From Pterois miles (taxonomy: Eukaryota > Chordata > Actinopteri > Perciformes > Scorpaenidae), in NCBI GenBank assembly GCA_947000775.1, contig CAMQGK010000341.1, positions 7,900,501 through 7,964,500 on the forward strand: 64,000 nucleotides of DNA. Direction: 5' to 3'. Numbering within the stretch: the first letter of the stretch is position 1; the number at the start of each line of letters is the position of its first letter. The position numbers and the translations under genes were made by a program. The notes beneath the pieces are model-generated. The model searched no databases and was not told where the DNA came from. It saw nothing but the letters and a program-made list of their open reading frames with translations. This document shows positions 45,401 to 59,300 of this stretch, one piece after another.

Positions 45401-48400
45401 CTCCACGCCTGTACAAGGCAGCAGTGTGGTCATGCATGCTGGCTTCAGTAAGGGTTTGGTCCGGGGTTTCCTGTTCTCCAGTCAGGGGCCGTACTACCGA
45501 ACCACCACTGATGATGAGGCATCTGTCAGGGCTTTAGCAGAGTAAGTCAACCACAGAAATAACCATTTCCTGACCACTGTTTGGATAATATTTCAGTGAC
45601 TGTAAAAGTTTTCTCCTTTTAGAGAGACCAACTCTGGTGTGCGGGGTGTATGGGTGTACGAGATTGGAACTTCCCCCTTTTTTTCCAACGTGGCTCCAGG
45701 TGAGGTCACTGAGCTGCCCACTGAGGCCCCTGAGTCACAGGGGCCACCAGAGGAGGAGGAGGCCACTGATGCAAGGAGGCCTGTGTATACTAATGGACAA
45801 CAAGTGCTGGACCCTCCTTATGAGCCAGATGGGGCGCAGATCGAAGTCCACCCAGTTCAGTACCAGCCACACCAGCCTGACAACCCAGAAGTCTTGGTGG
45901 TGGATGACACAGATATAAATGTCGATGGTGAGACTCAAAGGTTCACTTCTTGTCATTGTTGGAAGTTCCTGCCATAGTCTCACCAAGCTTTCCTGTGTTT
46001 TCAGTGTTCTCATATAACCTGGGGACGTGTGCCAACAATAGGAATAAGTGCTCCCAGTTTGCCGACTGCAAGGACTACTCCAGTGGATACTGCTGCAGCT
46101 GCAGACCTGGCTTCTATGGCAATGGGATACAGTGCGTGGCAGAGGGTAAGGCTGAAACAAGATTGAAACTGTTGTCATTTTTTACTATTGCAAGGTAACA
46201 GAGAGAAATGGGTTTGGTTATACAGTATGTGTCTAGTGAAAACTTTAAATAGCTGCATGTCACATTCTATGAGACGTTATGAATTTTAACCTTTTACACA
46301 CCATAAATAAAAGACTAGGTGTTACGGTTACGCTATCATTATGCAGGAGCCTATAGTGGAAGTGTAGCTATGTAGCCAGGGTTCTCTGTTTCCCAGCTCA
46401 TTATCCTGACATATTAAGGAGACCTTTCAAATGGTTTTATGTTCTCAGGAGTGTTTTCCCAAAGTCAGATATTCAGTGTATATTCACTGAGCTCAATATG
46501 TGGAAATCACCCACCTATAGCTTATATTCTACTAATGTTATACCCCTCAAATTTGCCAGCAAGACTGTTGACTTTAGACATTGATATCGCCACAGTGGTT
46601 GAATGGATTTTTATTTTTTTCTAATCATGCTTTTTAGAGTTTTTTTGTTGTTGTTGTATTTTTTACTTTTTATTGTTCCTTTAAGAAAACTATTTACAAA
46701 ATCTAAAATTGTATAATTTTATCTCTATCTATAATTGCAATAATAACAATTATAACTTTGAAATGTAAAATAAAATGAAAATAAGTAAATAAATACAAAT
46801 TATAGAATAAAAAATGAAACAAAATAAAAACACAATACAGAAAAATAAATAAATACACACTAATAGTGATTACAATAAATAAATAAATACAAATATATAT
46901 AAATAAAAATAAATACATCAATAGAATGGATTTTTACCATTCAAACTGCATTTGAAATGTCAGTCTCCCTTTGTTCTTTTGCTAATAGTGAAAACTGTGA
47001 CTTACTGGTCTCTTGCAGTGGAACATACAGTAGGGATGTCCCCACATTAACTAGCCTGTGTTCAACGCAGGATACTCACAGCATCAGTCTGAAAACATGC
47101 AAACTTCTAAGTATGAACTGTTGAAATCTGTAAAGATGTTATTATCCAGAAAGCATTTAATGTGTTCGTTGTTCTTCTTAGTAGCTGGCTGATGTGGAGA
47201 TGTTGGGGAAAGTCTTTCTGCAGTTTAGCAATATCACTTCTTGTGTTCAGAAATTTTCCAGAAATGTCCAGCACACTACTCCTGAATGTATTTGAGCAAA
47301 TTGGGCAAAAATATGGTTCAGCTCTGGTGTCTTATTTGATGGTTTTGGTTTGTTTTTGCAGGAAAACCACAGAGGATGAACGGTAAAGTGTATGGAAAAG
47401 TGCATGTGGGCAACTTTCCTTCTCCAGTGGAGTTCACCAGTAACGATCTTCACTCCTACGTTGTGGTGAATGATGGCCGCTCCTATGTGGCCATCAGTGA
47501 CATCCCTTACACCCTTGGACCCTCGCTGCAGCCCCTGTCGGCCCTCGGTGGTGTGATTGGGTGGGCGTTTGCTCTGGAGCAGCCTGGCTTCAAGAATGGC
47601 TTCAGTATTATTGGTGAGGGGACTATTACTACAACTAACACTAGCAATATCTAATAATGTGACTGAGGTTTTTCATGTGATTTTCTCATGATTCACTTGG
47701 TTATAAAAATGACTGAGCGTTCAGGAAGTCTAAATCAGTGTAAACAAATGCTGTTACAAGCAGTTTGCCATACAGCTGCAGTTTTACTCACTCTGTCCAG
47801 CTGAATTCCCCTCACATTACAACAGACGTCAGTGAGCCAAAGTTCATTCAGGGCCAGGGTCTTAAAGTTAACCCCCTCCTCTCTGTCCCCTGCAGGAGGG
47901 GAGTTCACACGGCAGGCTGAGGTGACCTTTCTGCCAGGGAATGAGAAGCTGACCATCAGGCAGGAGTTCAAAGGCATCGACGAGCACGACCACCTGGTGG
48001 TGAGCACCACCCTGGAGGGCCGGGTCCCTGAGGTGCCTCGTGGCTCCACCGTGCAGATCGACCCTTACTCTGAGATCTACCAGTACAGCAACAACCGTAA
48101 GAGACTCCCTTGTGTTTGTGTTGTCACTGCCTTGTTTTTCCTGATTTTTTTCTGCACTTGGCCACACTCCAGGTGAATAGGGTAAAAGATTTTTACTCAG
48201 AAATATCACCATGAAGCTTTCCCAGTCAGTTACTTACATTAAACTAAATATTTTTTGCATTACATATTTTCTAAAAATGTATATTTAAATATGCGAATGA
48301 TACATAATCTTATTAGATACGCACCAATTTGCATATATTTCCAGAACAGGAATCTGAGCATTGGATAAAGCCAGGTTCAAAATTCTTGTTTTGGGGGTTA

Positions 48401-51400
48401 TGGATATCTATTTTTTATCACTCTATGAATTAGAAAATACCGTCAACAGCCATAATAAATCCATTTTCACCGTGGTTCACCAAAACGTTTTATATATCAG
48501 GTTATGAAAAATATATGAACAAAACCCTCAGTTAAAAACTTCACAATATAAATAGGAATGAAACTGGGAAGTGTGGTGGATGTTCAGTAAGAGCTAATGA
48601 AGTGAAGAGAAAACTCGTTTTGAGAAAACAGCCTTTCACGATATGTATTATGAAATTCAACATTTCAGTGAATAGGATAACACAAACAATTAACACACAG
48701 CATAGGTTACTACAATACAACTGGATTCTAAGAACGTATATAACACCATCAAAACCTCCTCATTTTGACCCTAACGTACCGGGCACATGCTTCAAGTGTA
48801 ATATTGCTAAGTGAACACTGTTTCACTGTTTGTGGGAATGTAATGTGGTCAAAAGTTTTTGGCTAGAAGTTCTTGACATGATTAGTCAGATAACAAAACT
48901 GAGGATCCCTCGCTCACCTAAGTTATGCATTCTGCATATTTATCCAAATGATTTCATTACTAAGAAGAATGATCGTACACTTACTGACTTGTGTCTCTTA
49001 TAAGCTAAGAGGGCAATAGCTATTGGTTGGAAAAATGTGAACAAACCAAGTATGAAACAATATGTTATAGAAGAAATGTTATAGAAGCAAAATAGTATAG
49101 TATTACTGACCAGTGCATGAAAGATGATGTTTTTGCCAGGGGCGTCTCTCTATTTTTTGTTTTATTTAAGCATTTTTCTGCTTTTGTATTCATATCTAAA
49201 CCAATAATAGACTAATAAACCATCTTCTTATTTCATACCTTCCAGTGATCACTTCATCCTCTACTCGGGACTACGTAGTGAGCTTGCCCGATGGCTCCAC
49301 TGACACCAGGACGTACCAGTGGCGTCAGACCATCACCTTCCAGAGCTGCCAGCATGGCGAGTCTTTGAGAGACATGAAACCAACCCAGATGCTCAGCGTG
49401 GACCAGGTCTTTGTCATGTACGATGCCAATAATGAGCTCATCCGGTTCGCCATGAGCAACAAGATCGGGGATATCAATGGTGAGGTCATGGAGATTATTT
49501 TGTGTCTTCCTGTTTTGGTCTGCACTCACTTCCTTCCTGGAGGACAGCATACAGTATAACATCCTGACCAACGACAGTTTTACTAAAAGTTATGACTATT
49601 GTTGAATGATTAATACATTGTTCTGAAATACGCCCTTAATTCTCAGGAGGGCAGCCGGAGGAGAACCCATGCTTCACTGGAAGACATGGCTGTGACACCA
49701 ACGCTGTGTGTCGACCTGGAGAGGGAACTCAGTTCACCTGCCAGTGTGCTGCTGGCTTCAACGGAGATGGACGCACATGTTATGGTAAAAATTACATGAT
49801 ATTTAACTATAAAGCAAGGAATCTCTGTCTGTCTGTCTATTTCTGTGTGTCCTGCGCAAATATCTAGAACCGCTACTTCACACTTGGCAATGTATTACTC
49901 GGGACCAAAGGTAGTGCCATGTTGAATGACCAGATGGCTCTATAACAATGAACTTTACATTTTGTCCGGTAACTTTTGAACCGTAAGTCCCAGAAACAAT
50001 AACAGAGATTTTGTAGGTCCAAACAAATCTATCTATATAAATCACACCCATTTGCATCTTGACTAATTTTCCGCCATTTTGAATTTTGTCCAAATCTGAT
50101 TTTTTTTGTGACTCCTCTTGCAAATTTTGAGAAATCGTCACCAAATCTTGTACAGTTCATATCTCCAAGCTGGAAAAAGTTACTATCTTGAATGTTTGAT
50201 GTTTTGTACAGCTGCACGGTGGTGCCCCTCCGCCCTGCGACCCTGAACAGGATAAGCGGTTGCAGATGGATGGATGTTTCATACACTTTTGCTATAGCTG
50301 GCCCTCAGAGTTATCTCAAATACTGTGGTCAGGGCTTATATTGCAAACTATGTCATATCACCTGAACGCTGGTCATCTTGGTTTTAGTCGACTAAGATTT
50401 CTTTGGTCAATTAGACATTTTTATGTTTTTTTTTCATGCTGATTGACTTAAGTCTGAGAAACACAACATTTAAAGTGGTGCTTTTGTGTGATTCTTTGTG
50501 GAGAAACTCAGTTTTACAGATCTGTCGATTACGTCAACTAATCAATTAGTCGAGTGTTAGTCGGTTAATAATTTCTTTCATCAAGGACAGTCCTAATTAT
50601 CATATTGTATGCCATATGTTAGGCCATCATTCCACATTTGGTGGACATGTGTAGATATGATGTCTGAGTAACCATGGCAAATCTGGCACTGTAAACAGTA
50701 TCTAACTATAAAGGAAGTATTCTCTGTCCACCTGTATATGTATAACTGCCCTTCACATACTGTATCTTGAGAACCGTTCATCCAATCTACTTCACATTTG
50801 ACGGGTACAAGCAGCCATAGCATGTTTCTCGACCATTGTTTCCATTGTTTGTGGCAATAAAGATTCTCACCACTAATGTATTTTCTGCTTTCAAGCAAGC
50901 AGTTTCCACATCTGTTTAGAGCCATTCTTTAATTAACCCAGGCTTTCTAAAGCCTTCCTTCCTGGGGAACTGGGCAATCTAACCAATTAGCAGAGAGTCC
51001 TCCCATACTCCCACACCAGGTTAACATATATACATACTGTGGTCCATGCTCCATATACAACCACGAGTCTTTTGTGTTAGAGACCAGACAGGAAGAGCTC
51101 TGAGGCATATCCAGCAGAAAGAGGAAGGAAGCATCTCAGACAGATGCTATCTTGAAACATTTGTAATTAAGAAAGCTAATCAAGCCCTCTCCTCTGATCT
51201 CCATGTGATAATGAAGGACACTGATTTGACAGATGCAGACTTCAGAGCCTCAAACATGGTGGTGGTTATTAGCATATGATAAAGGATCTTCTCTTTATCA
51301 GACATTGATGAGTGCAGAGAGAATCCTCAGATCTGTGGCTCCCACGCTATCTGCAACAACCAGCCCGGCACCTTCCGCTGCGAATGTGAAGATGGTTATC

Positions 51401-53322
51401 AGTTCGGCAATGATGGCCAGACCTGCGTTGGTAAGTGATGTTTGTGCACTGCCACCGGGTACAATTACATATTCCAGAAATCTCACCTGATTATTGGGAC
51501 GTACAGATTCAGACATAAACTGTAATAAAATGCATTAAGATATTAAGTAGACCAGAGTGAATAAGATAAAACACATGTATGACAAGTAAACAAATAAGTA
51601 CACACATACAACTTTGAATATAATTTCAGAGATCATCTAGTTGAAAGTGGGATCAAGGATTGAGGTCCACATTGTGTGTGATTGTCTCTGTGTCTGGGTG
51701 TGTTTGTATTACTGAAGTCATAAATCTGTTTACACAGTGACATTGTGGGGACACGCCTGCCTTTTGGGGATAAAATACAAGTCCCCATGATATGAATCAT
51801 TAGATTTTAAGAAGACTTGGTTTAAGGTCATGGTGAGGGTTAGGACTAGGCAAGCAGCAGCTATGGTTAGAGTAAGACTCCAGGAAATGAATGTAGGTCA
51901 ATATGATGTCCTCTAAAGTGGGGACTCCCAGGGGTCCATGAAACGTTTTCAGATTCATTCATTTAAATTATCGTATCTCTTTTTATTTATTTATTTATTT
52001 ACAGAAGACTTCATAGTTATTTATAGAACATAGTTGGTCATAGCAATGACAAATATTAAAATTTTTAAATCCATACTTTCACTGTTCATGTGAAACCAAA
52101 GGTACACATTGACTTTACACTTGTTATTTTACGTAACGTTGTTTTGCATAATGTTGTTTTACATAACATTGTTCAGTAACTTTTTAACAACAACAAAAAC
52201 AACAAAGTTTTCCGTAATGCTGTTTTACGTAACATTGTGTTATGCGATATTGTTGTTTTATGTAATGTTCTTAAGCTTGTTACGAGACGTTACACAAGAA
52301 AATTCGCTAATGACGGTTATTTATTTACATTACATTTATTTAAATTGTTACAATACATTGTTACATTCCATTGATACGTTACATTGTAACGTTCTATTAT
52401 GTTACGTTGCTACGTTACATTGTTATGTTGCGTTGTTAAGTTACATTGTTACATTATTATTTTAACATAAACCATGAGTTTTTTCAACCTTAAGAAAGTA
52501 GTTTTTTTTGCCGAAACCTAATCAGTCGTTTCACAAAATTAACCACATATCAATGTGTGTTTCTCCAAGCGTGATACGAGGCTGATATAGAACGTATTTA
52601 TGACACTGACACAGAAAGTGTTGCGACATAATTCAACAAATGTTAAACAGTCAAAATATATTAACAGCATTTCTTCTTCTCCTCAGAGGTTTACCAGCCT
52701 GTGGACGCCTGTGAAGATGGCACCCATAACTGTGACATTCCTGAGCGCGCTCAGTGCAGCTACACCGGAGGCTCGTCCTATATCTGCACCTGCCTGCCAG
52801 GGTTCATAGGAGATGGTAGAGTCTGCCAAGGTACTGCACAGAGACACTGAATATATGACCACAAGAAGATACTCCTTTCAGTATGGAGGTTACAGAATAT
52901 ACAACAGTAATGAGTCGTTACTGCAGCTCAGTCAAATACAGTACAATACAGTACTCATGATATGATAGAGCCAATTCATTTGAGTACGTAGCTTTAACAT
53001 CATAACATTACACTCACAGGACTGTATTAGAGGTTTTACATATTAATTTAATTTAGTATTAATCGGTTTCTGATTGTTGTAGCCATTTAAGCTACGTCAG
53101 TTTTAAAATTGATCTATTACGTTACATATGATATTCAACCCACAAAGCAGCAGCTCTGATTGGCCAGACTGATGCCAACACACAATAGCTGTCCAATCAC
53201 AGCGCCTACTGCTGCATCGTGGGTTGTAAGTAGGGCTGTACGCAAAGGTATTCGAAGCTTCGCTGCACATCTCCATCTCCCCCGTTTCAATGCCCAGGAC
53301 ATGTGCTGCTGCTGCACTACTG

Positions 53323-53398
<76 letters not shown>

Positions 53399-56300
53399 CT
53401 ACACACAACAAACAGTGATATAATAATAATTAATGCTGAGTATGAATAATGTTGTGGGATTATCTCTTATTTCGTGGGCTATATTGGGACGTATACATTA
53501 TTATTACATTCAGTACTTATATATAAATAAAAGAAGAAGAAAGTGATGCATTCAAGGACTGATTTGGAGGTTGATTACTAATGCAACGGTTGAAGCTTTG
53601 AAGGATTCGGGTCATCCCTTGTTGAAAGTCCTTTAATTTTCAGGTGGCACACTGCAAATACATCTTTAAATTAATAGATGCCATATTTAGATTAACAAGG
53701 TGACAAAGTGAAATAGGCATTAGTAAAAGAAACTTTTTTTGGTAATTAATTTAGCAATTACATTTAAAAACAAAAATAATTTCATTTGATAAATGATTAA
53801 TTTATTAGTCAAACAGAAAAATAACATCTTTGGTTGATGTAATGATCTTTGAGGTTAGTAATGCATAATTTTAATGCAAATGTAAAAAATGAATTCTGAA
53901 TTGATTATAATTAAACTGTTAAAATGTATAATTATACATGTGGCACACTCCAGGCTTTGTACTTGTTGGTGTCTGCAAGGAGAATGTGAAATCTGAGATT
54001 TGAGAGTTTGCTGCCAAAATGCTTCACATTCATGAGCGATGTTGTCAGAGAACCATCGTAGTAGAGGAAAAACATAAGCTGACATTGGACATTGTGATTA
54101 AAGCAGCTTCTTCTGGCAATGAAAATGTTGGAAATTCATCCATGAATCTGGAGCCTCGGAGCATCTTTTGTTACCTTACAAGGAGAGTTTTCAAAACTCT
54201 CCCTCTTTGCAATCGCGTAATGATGATCAACAAGAATCTGCACGTTATAGTTCAATCCTAAATCATGCAACATGTTTTGAAAATTTTTGGCAGTAATGTG
54301 AAGTGTGAAGTTCTAGTCAACTGCCGAAATTGAAAATCAAGTCCTTTAACACAAGTGGTCCAGATTTCAGATCCATTACATGGACTTTAAGGCTGTAATT
54401 GTTAAACCATCTGCTGCTCAGGACCGGGGAGGTGAGACTGCTTACAAAATACATCAGCAGTATTCGAGCAGTGAAACATGAAAAGCAGACGGAGGTCCTG
54501 TGTAGTTTTTTGGCCGGTCCTCAGTAGTGCTCATTCATAGTTTCCATTCTTTCCATGCCTCTGCTTGATGTTGTTGGGCACAGTCTGACCCAGATCATAC
54601 TGTAGACCATAAAAGGACATGACAGATTGGACATGTGGAAAATATTTTCGCTTCTACGGTTGACGACTGATTCCTCTCTCTCCTCACTTCTGTCTGAAGA
54701 CATAGACGAGTGCCAGCCAGGTAGGTGCCATCAGGACGCTGTGTGTTATAACACCCAGGGATCTTTTACCTGCCAGTGCAGGCCGGGTTACTATGGCGAC
54801 GGCTTCTACTGCTCTCCAGGTGAGTCTTTTGGTATGCCGTCACTTCTTGACAAGCAAACCCAACATCTCACTGAAACACTGCATCGTTGTCTAACAGTTG
54901 ACTACATTCAACCTCTGCTACTGCTGCAAGTTCATTTTAGGAATCTGTCGTGGGAGTTCAGACAGTTGTGGTAACAGTTTTAATTCAGTTGCAGACTCAA
55001 TAATAGAAAAAAATCAGATAATTTTCATTGTCAGCATTGTTTATTCCTCCCATTTGGGCAACAGGAGTGTTTGGAAATAAGTTCCCCGCCAGAGCATATT
55101 GGTGCCAGCTGGAAACTGTTTTTCATTTTCTTCTGGATAGGAGAAGGAATTTGTCATGCCTTATGAGGGATCTGTGTAGCCGAATTTAAAGCAGGAGACA
55201 AAAGGAGATATACATGAGCTCTTAAATATGTTTGTGGCATTGTTGCAGGTTAGTTTATTTTCTCATTTTTCTCTCCAGAGAGGACAAAAACACAATGTGA
55301 GAGCCACAGAGACAGTCTCCAGGGTGTGACGGAGTTCGGTCCGCGTGGCCCCCGACCTCCCGTCGGACAGTACATCCCTACGTGTGACGAGAACGGCGCC
55401 TACGAGCCCATGCAGTGCCACGGCAGCACGGGACACTGCTGGTGTGTGGACCGAAACGGGCAGGAGATCCCTGGGACTCGCTCTGGGCCCGGCAGCAGAC
55501 CAATGTGTAAGTAAATCTCACATGTTTTAATGTTGATCACAGTGTCACACGCTGTGTATTAAAAGACCAGACATGCGTGACCAATGAGCAGCCACAAACA
55601 TCTACAGCTACATTTTGAAGAGGGTTTTTGTTGACCAGAAAACATTTCTGTTGCTAAACCATGTCTGTCTCTGACAGGTATCGACCATGGTGGTGTGCCA
55701 CCACCTGTTGGACCCACCACTCGACCCGATGTCCACCCACTGCCTCCAGGAACACACCTGCTGTTTGCCCAGAGTGGCAGGATAGAGCATGTCCCACTGG
55801 AAGGTTATAATATGAAAAAGAACGATGCCAAGGCCGTCCTCCATCTCCCTGTAAGTTTCTCTAAATATCTTACAGAGAGGAAATTTTAAATGGCAGATGT
55901 AAGAATCAGAAAGTGTTTGTTAAAAGTGACACCTGTGGCGAGTGAACATTGGTCACAACAGTGAGGCAACACACAGGACTGAACATGATTGACAGGTATC
56001 ATGTCAATTAACGTTAGCAGGTATAAGGACAATGTCACTATGTGTTTCACATGCTTAGCAGTAATGTTAATTTACCAAACAAAAGTCCCTCCTTGAATCG
56101 AAAGCCCGGCTGATGTTGATCCTAGTTTTCCCTGACATCCGTCATATTTCTGGTTTGCAAGATGGGCTGTGCAAGATATAACTTTGTTTTTTTTTTTGTG
56201 TGCTTGTGTTGGAGTCTGAGTCGTGGTGGGAGCTGGTCGTTTGTTGCCCTCAGCAGACTTTATTTCTAACCCAACATTAGCTTTGGTTGCACACTGTTAG

Positions 56301-59300
56301 CCCTGTGGTGGAGCGTGAGTGTGTGATTTTCTCGGAAAAAACAGGCCTGCATTGTTCACATTAAAGTCAGTCTACAAGCTGATAGAGGAAACCCAGAAGT
56401 TGCGGAAGGTTTTAATTTTTTAGGTTAGGTTACAACCTGTTCAAACATTGGCAATAAAAAATGATTAAAAAACGTTTATACGTGTAAAAGCTTACATACA
56501 GTCATCTTTAAAGTTTTTTTTTCTTTTTAAAGGTATGTTGTGAACATGCCTACAACTGTTTTTCTCTCATTACCAACATTATTCTGAGACATTTTAATAC
56601 TCTTTTCTTGTGTAGTGACACATCATACAAGGGAATATTTTACTGGTTTTATGACTGTTCATGACAGACTGATACAATCTTAGGAGATCACAGCTGAGCA
56701 AACAGCACTTCTGAGTAAAGAAATCTTTCACAATGAAGATGCCAGGTTCAGAGGATAGCCGCTCAGAGTTCATCTCAGACACAAGTCGGGATTTTTTTGC
56801 TGTGTGATTATTCAGATTATATAATAAAACAATCTAAAAAGCTACAGTATGTTTGGATTTCTCATTCATGTCTACAACATCAGCTCAGCCTCTCTCACAA
56901 GCTGTTCCCTTGCTGCTAATAACATTTACGTTCTCGCTCCGCCGTTTCCCCATCTGCTTCATGCATTCAGTGCTTGCACTTTATTGGAGGCACATGGTGA
57001 CATTCACGCTAATTACTAACATCAGTCTGACTTCTTTGGAAATGGCAATCTGCATTTCTTGTTACGCTGATTTGCAAAGCAGCTGGTCTGAGGCTGGCTG
57101 AGCTGCTCAGTGTGTGGCTTTGTTTGTTTGGATTCATGTCTAGACGGTAATTTCAAAAAAACACACATCTGCTCAGTGTTTTTATCTCTGACCACTCTTG
57201 TTTGAACAAAGTGTCCCTCAAAGATTGTTGGTTGCTGACCTGTCCGCAGGAGAAGGTAATCATCGGAGTGGCCTATGACTGCGTGGACAAAATGGTCTAC
57301 TGGACTGAAATCACATCGCCCTCAATCAGCAAGGCCAGCATCCAGGGAGGAGAGCCCACTGCAGTCATTAGATCAGGTAACTTTTATCCGTCTTTCTTTC
57401 ATTTTCAGCCATTTGTGAATCAGGAGACTCAAAATGTATTCTCTCAACAGATCTGGACAGCCCAGAGGGAATCACTATCGACCACTTGGGACGAACTATG
57501 TTCTGGACGGACTCTGTGAAGGATCGCATCGAGGTGGCGTCTTTGGACGGGTCTCAGCGTCGCGTCATCATAGACTCTGATCTAGTCAACCCCCGTGCTA
57601 TTATCACCGACCCTCCCAATGGGTGTGTATCATTTCACATAAAACTTTTACATTTTTCCAGCTTGTTACTTTAACCTACTGCGAGCGAGATACCAGTCGC
57701 TGAGGAACTAACTTCTCTGCTCTGATTGGGCAGTACACATTTAAAGGAACAGTTCAACATTTTTGGAATTACACTTATTAGTTTTCTTATCAAGACAGTC
57801 TAAGAAGTGGACATATGGTGCCTTCAAATGGGGTCGTGTTTACCATGTTTACGAGTTGGGTCCATATGATCGCCCCCCTTATGTCGCATTCACAACCTCA
57901 TAAGTGGAAAGTTTCTGAAAGCTCAGAGTTCACGACTTGTGACATGTTTGTTGCCGCTGCGAGAAATGGTGGCGCCCGTGGAAGTTCATTTATCGGTGCA
58001 TAATAACTTAATATATTACAGTATATTGTAATTTTAGTCATACTGTTTTTGTACTGTCTTGGTAATTTTATATTTCTGAGGAAAATGATCACATTCTCAG
58101 TGACTTTTCTCTTCTGTCATTATGTCTTAACATTTCCTTCATTATATTACCCACCTGCTAGCTTGCTAAATTGTTAGCCTCTGTGGCTTCTAGACTCAGT
58201 CAGTAAAGTTAATATTGCCATTGCTTAGCAGCAATGTTCTTCATGACTTAACCACTTGAACTCCACATTTATCGTGTACACGACTAACTATCTCGTAAAC
58301 ATGGTAAACCCTACCCCATTTTAAGGTACCAAAAGTCACTGTGATGCCATCCATTGGTTTGTGGACTGTGTTTTGAAGCCTTGAGTTTGGTATTTTGGCC
58401 ATTGCCATCTTGTCTTTTTGCAACCATAAGTGACACAAGATGGTGAAGCCAAGTAGGCCTAAGTTATAAGACAAAAACATGGACACACTTTAAAGCATAC
58501 TCTGCATTATGGTCTGTTAACTCTAAATGGGACCATAATTTACTAAATGAACATCATGCTGTATTGAAGAAGACTTGTATATAAGTTTAAGGCCCTAAAG
58601 CATTGGCTTCACTTTTCAGACCTGGAGCTTGCCGACTGGAATAAGCCCAAAATGTTATACTATTCCTTTAAATCTTAATAAATATACATCTGGATAGCAT
58701 TGCAGTTTGTGTGAATATTATTACATTAATCAAACATATTCAGTCCTCGGTACTCACAAGAAGCTCTGCAACAAATTTGATTACTGTTAAAGAATTAAAT
58801 ATACTGGCAGAAGCATAACCAGTAATTTAAAAGCTCTGATGTAAAAACCTCTCTTTACAACAGCAATCTGTACTGGGCCGACTGGAACCGCGATGCCCCC
58901 AAGATTGAGACCTCTTACATGGATGGATCCAACAGAAGGGTGCTGGTGAAAGACGATCTCGGCCTGCCAAACGGCTTGACTTATGACTCCCAGAGCTCTC
59001 TGCTTTGTTGGGCAGATGCAGGTACTGTGGATTTTAGACAGATGACTCATCTATGAACTGATGTCTGCCTTGTCATCAGAAATAATCTCTTGCCTGCAGG
59101 CACACATAAAATGGAGTGCATACATCCTGGCCACGGTGACCGCAGGAAGGTTATGGAGGGGCTTCAGTACCCTTTTGGAATCACGTCTTTTGGGAAGAAC
59201 ATCTACTACACTGACTGGCGGAGGTTTGACTTTTTATATTACCATTAACATCTTTATTCAATCATCGCAGACAGTATGGGATGTAAGTAAAAGAAACTAG

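Larger units (their letters stand above)
49785..51301 (+). other. nid1: nid1 intron 9
   Basis: Mostly one interrupted dispersed repeat (49812-50930). 50930-51301 shows nothing recognisable. Confidence 0.55.
52831..54699 (+). other. nid1: nid1 intron 11
   Basis: Holds the CA tract and a possible TIR repeat at 53234-53622. 52831-53230 and 53640-54699 show nothing recognisable. Confidence 0.55.

Noticed and set aside
46703..46921. Hydrophobic 72-codon minus frame resembling a membrane protein
   Set aside because: Produced by an aataaata low-complexity block.
53103..53423. Cys/Val-rich and Thr/His-rich frames
   Set aside because: Translation of the CA microsatellite.
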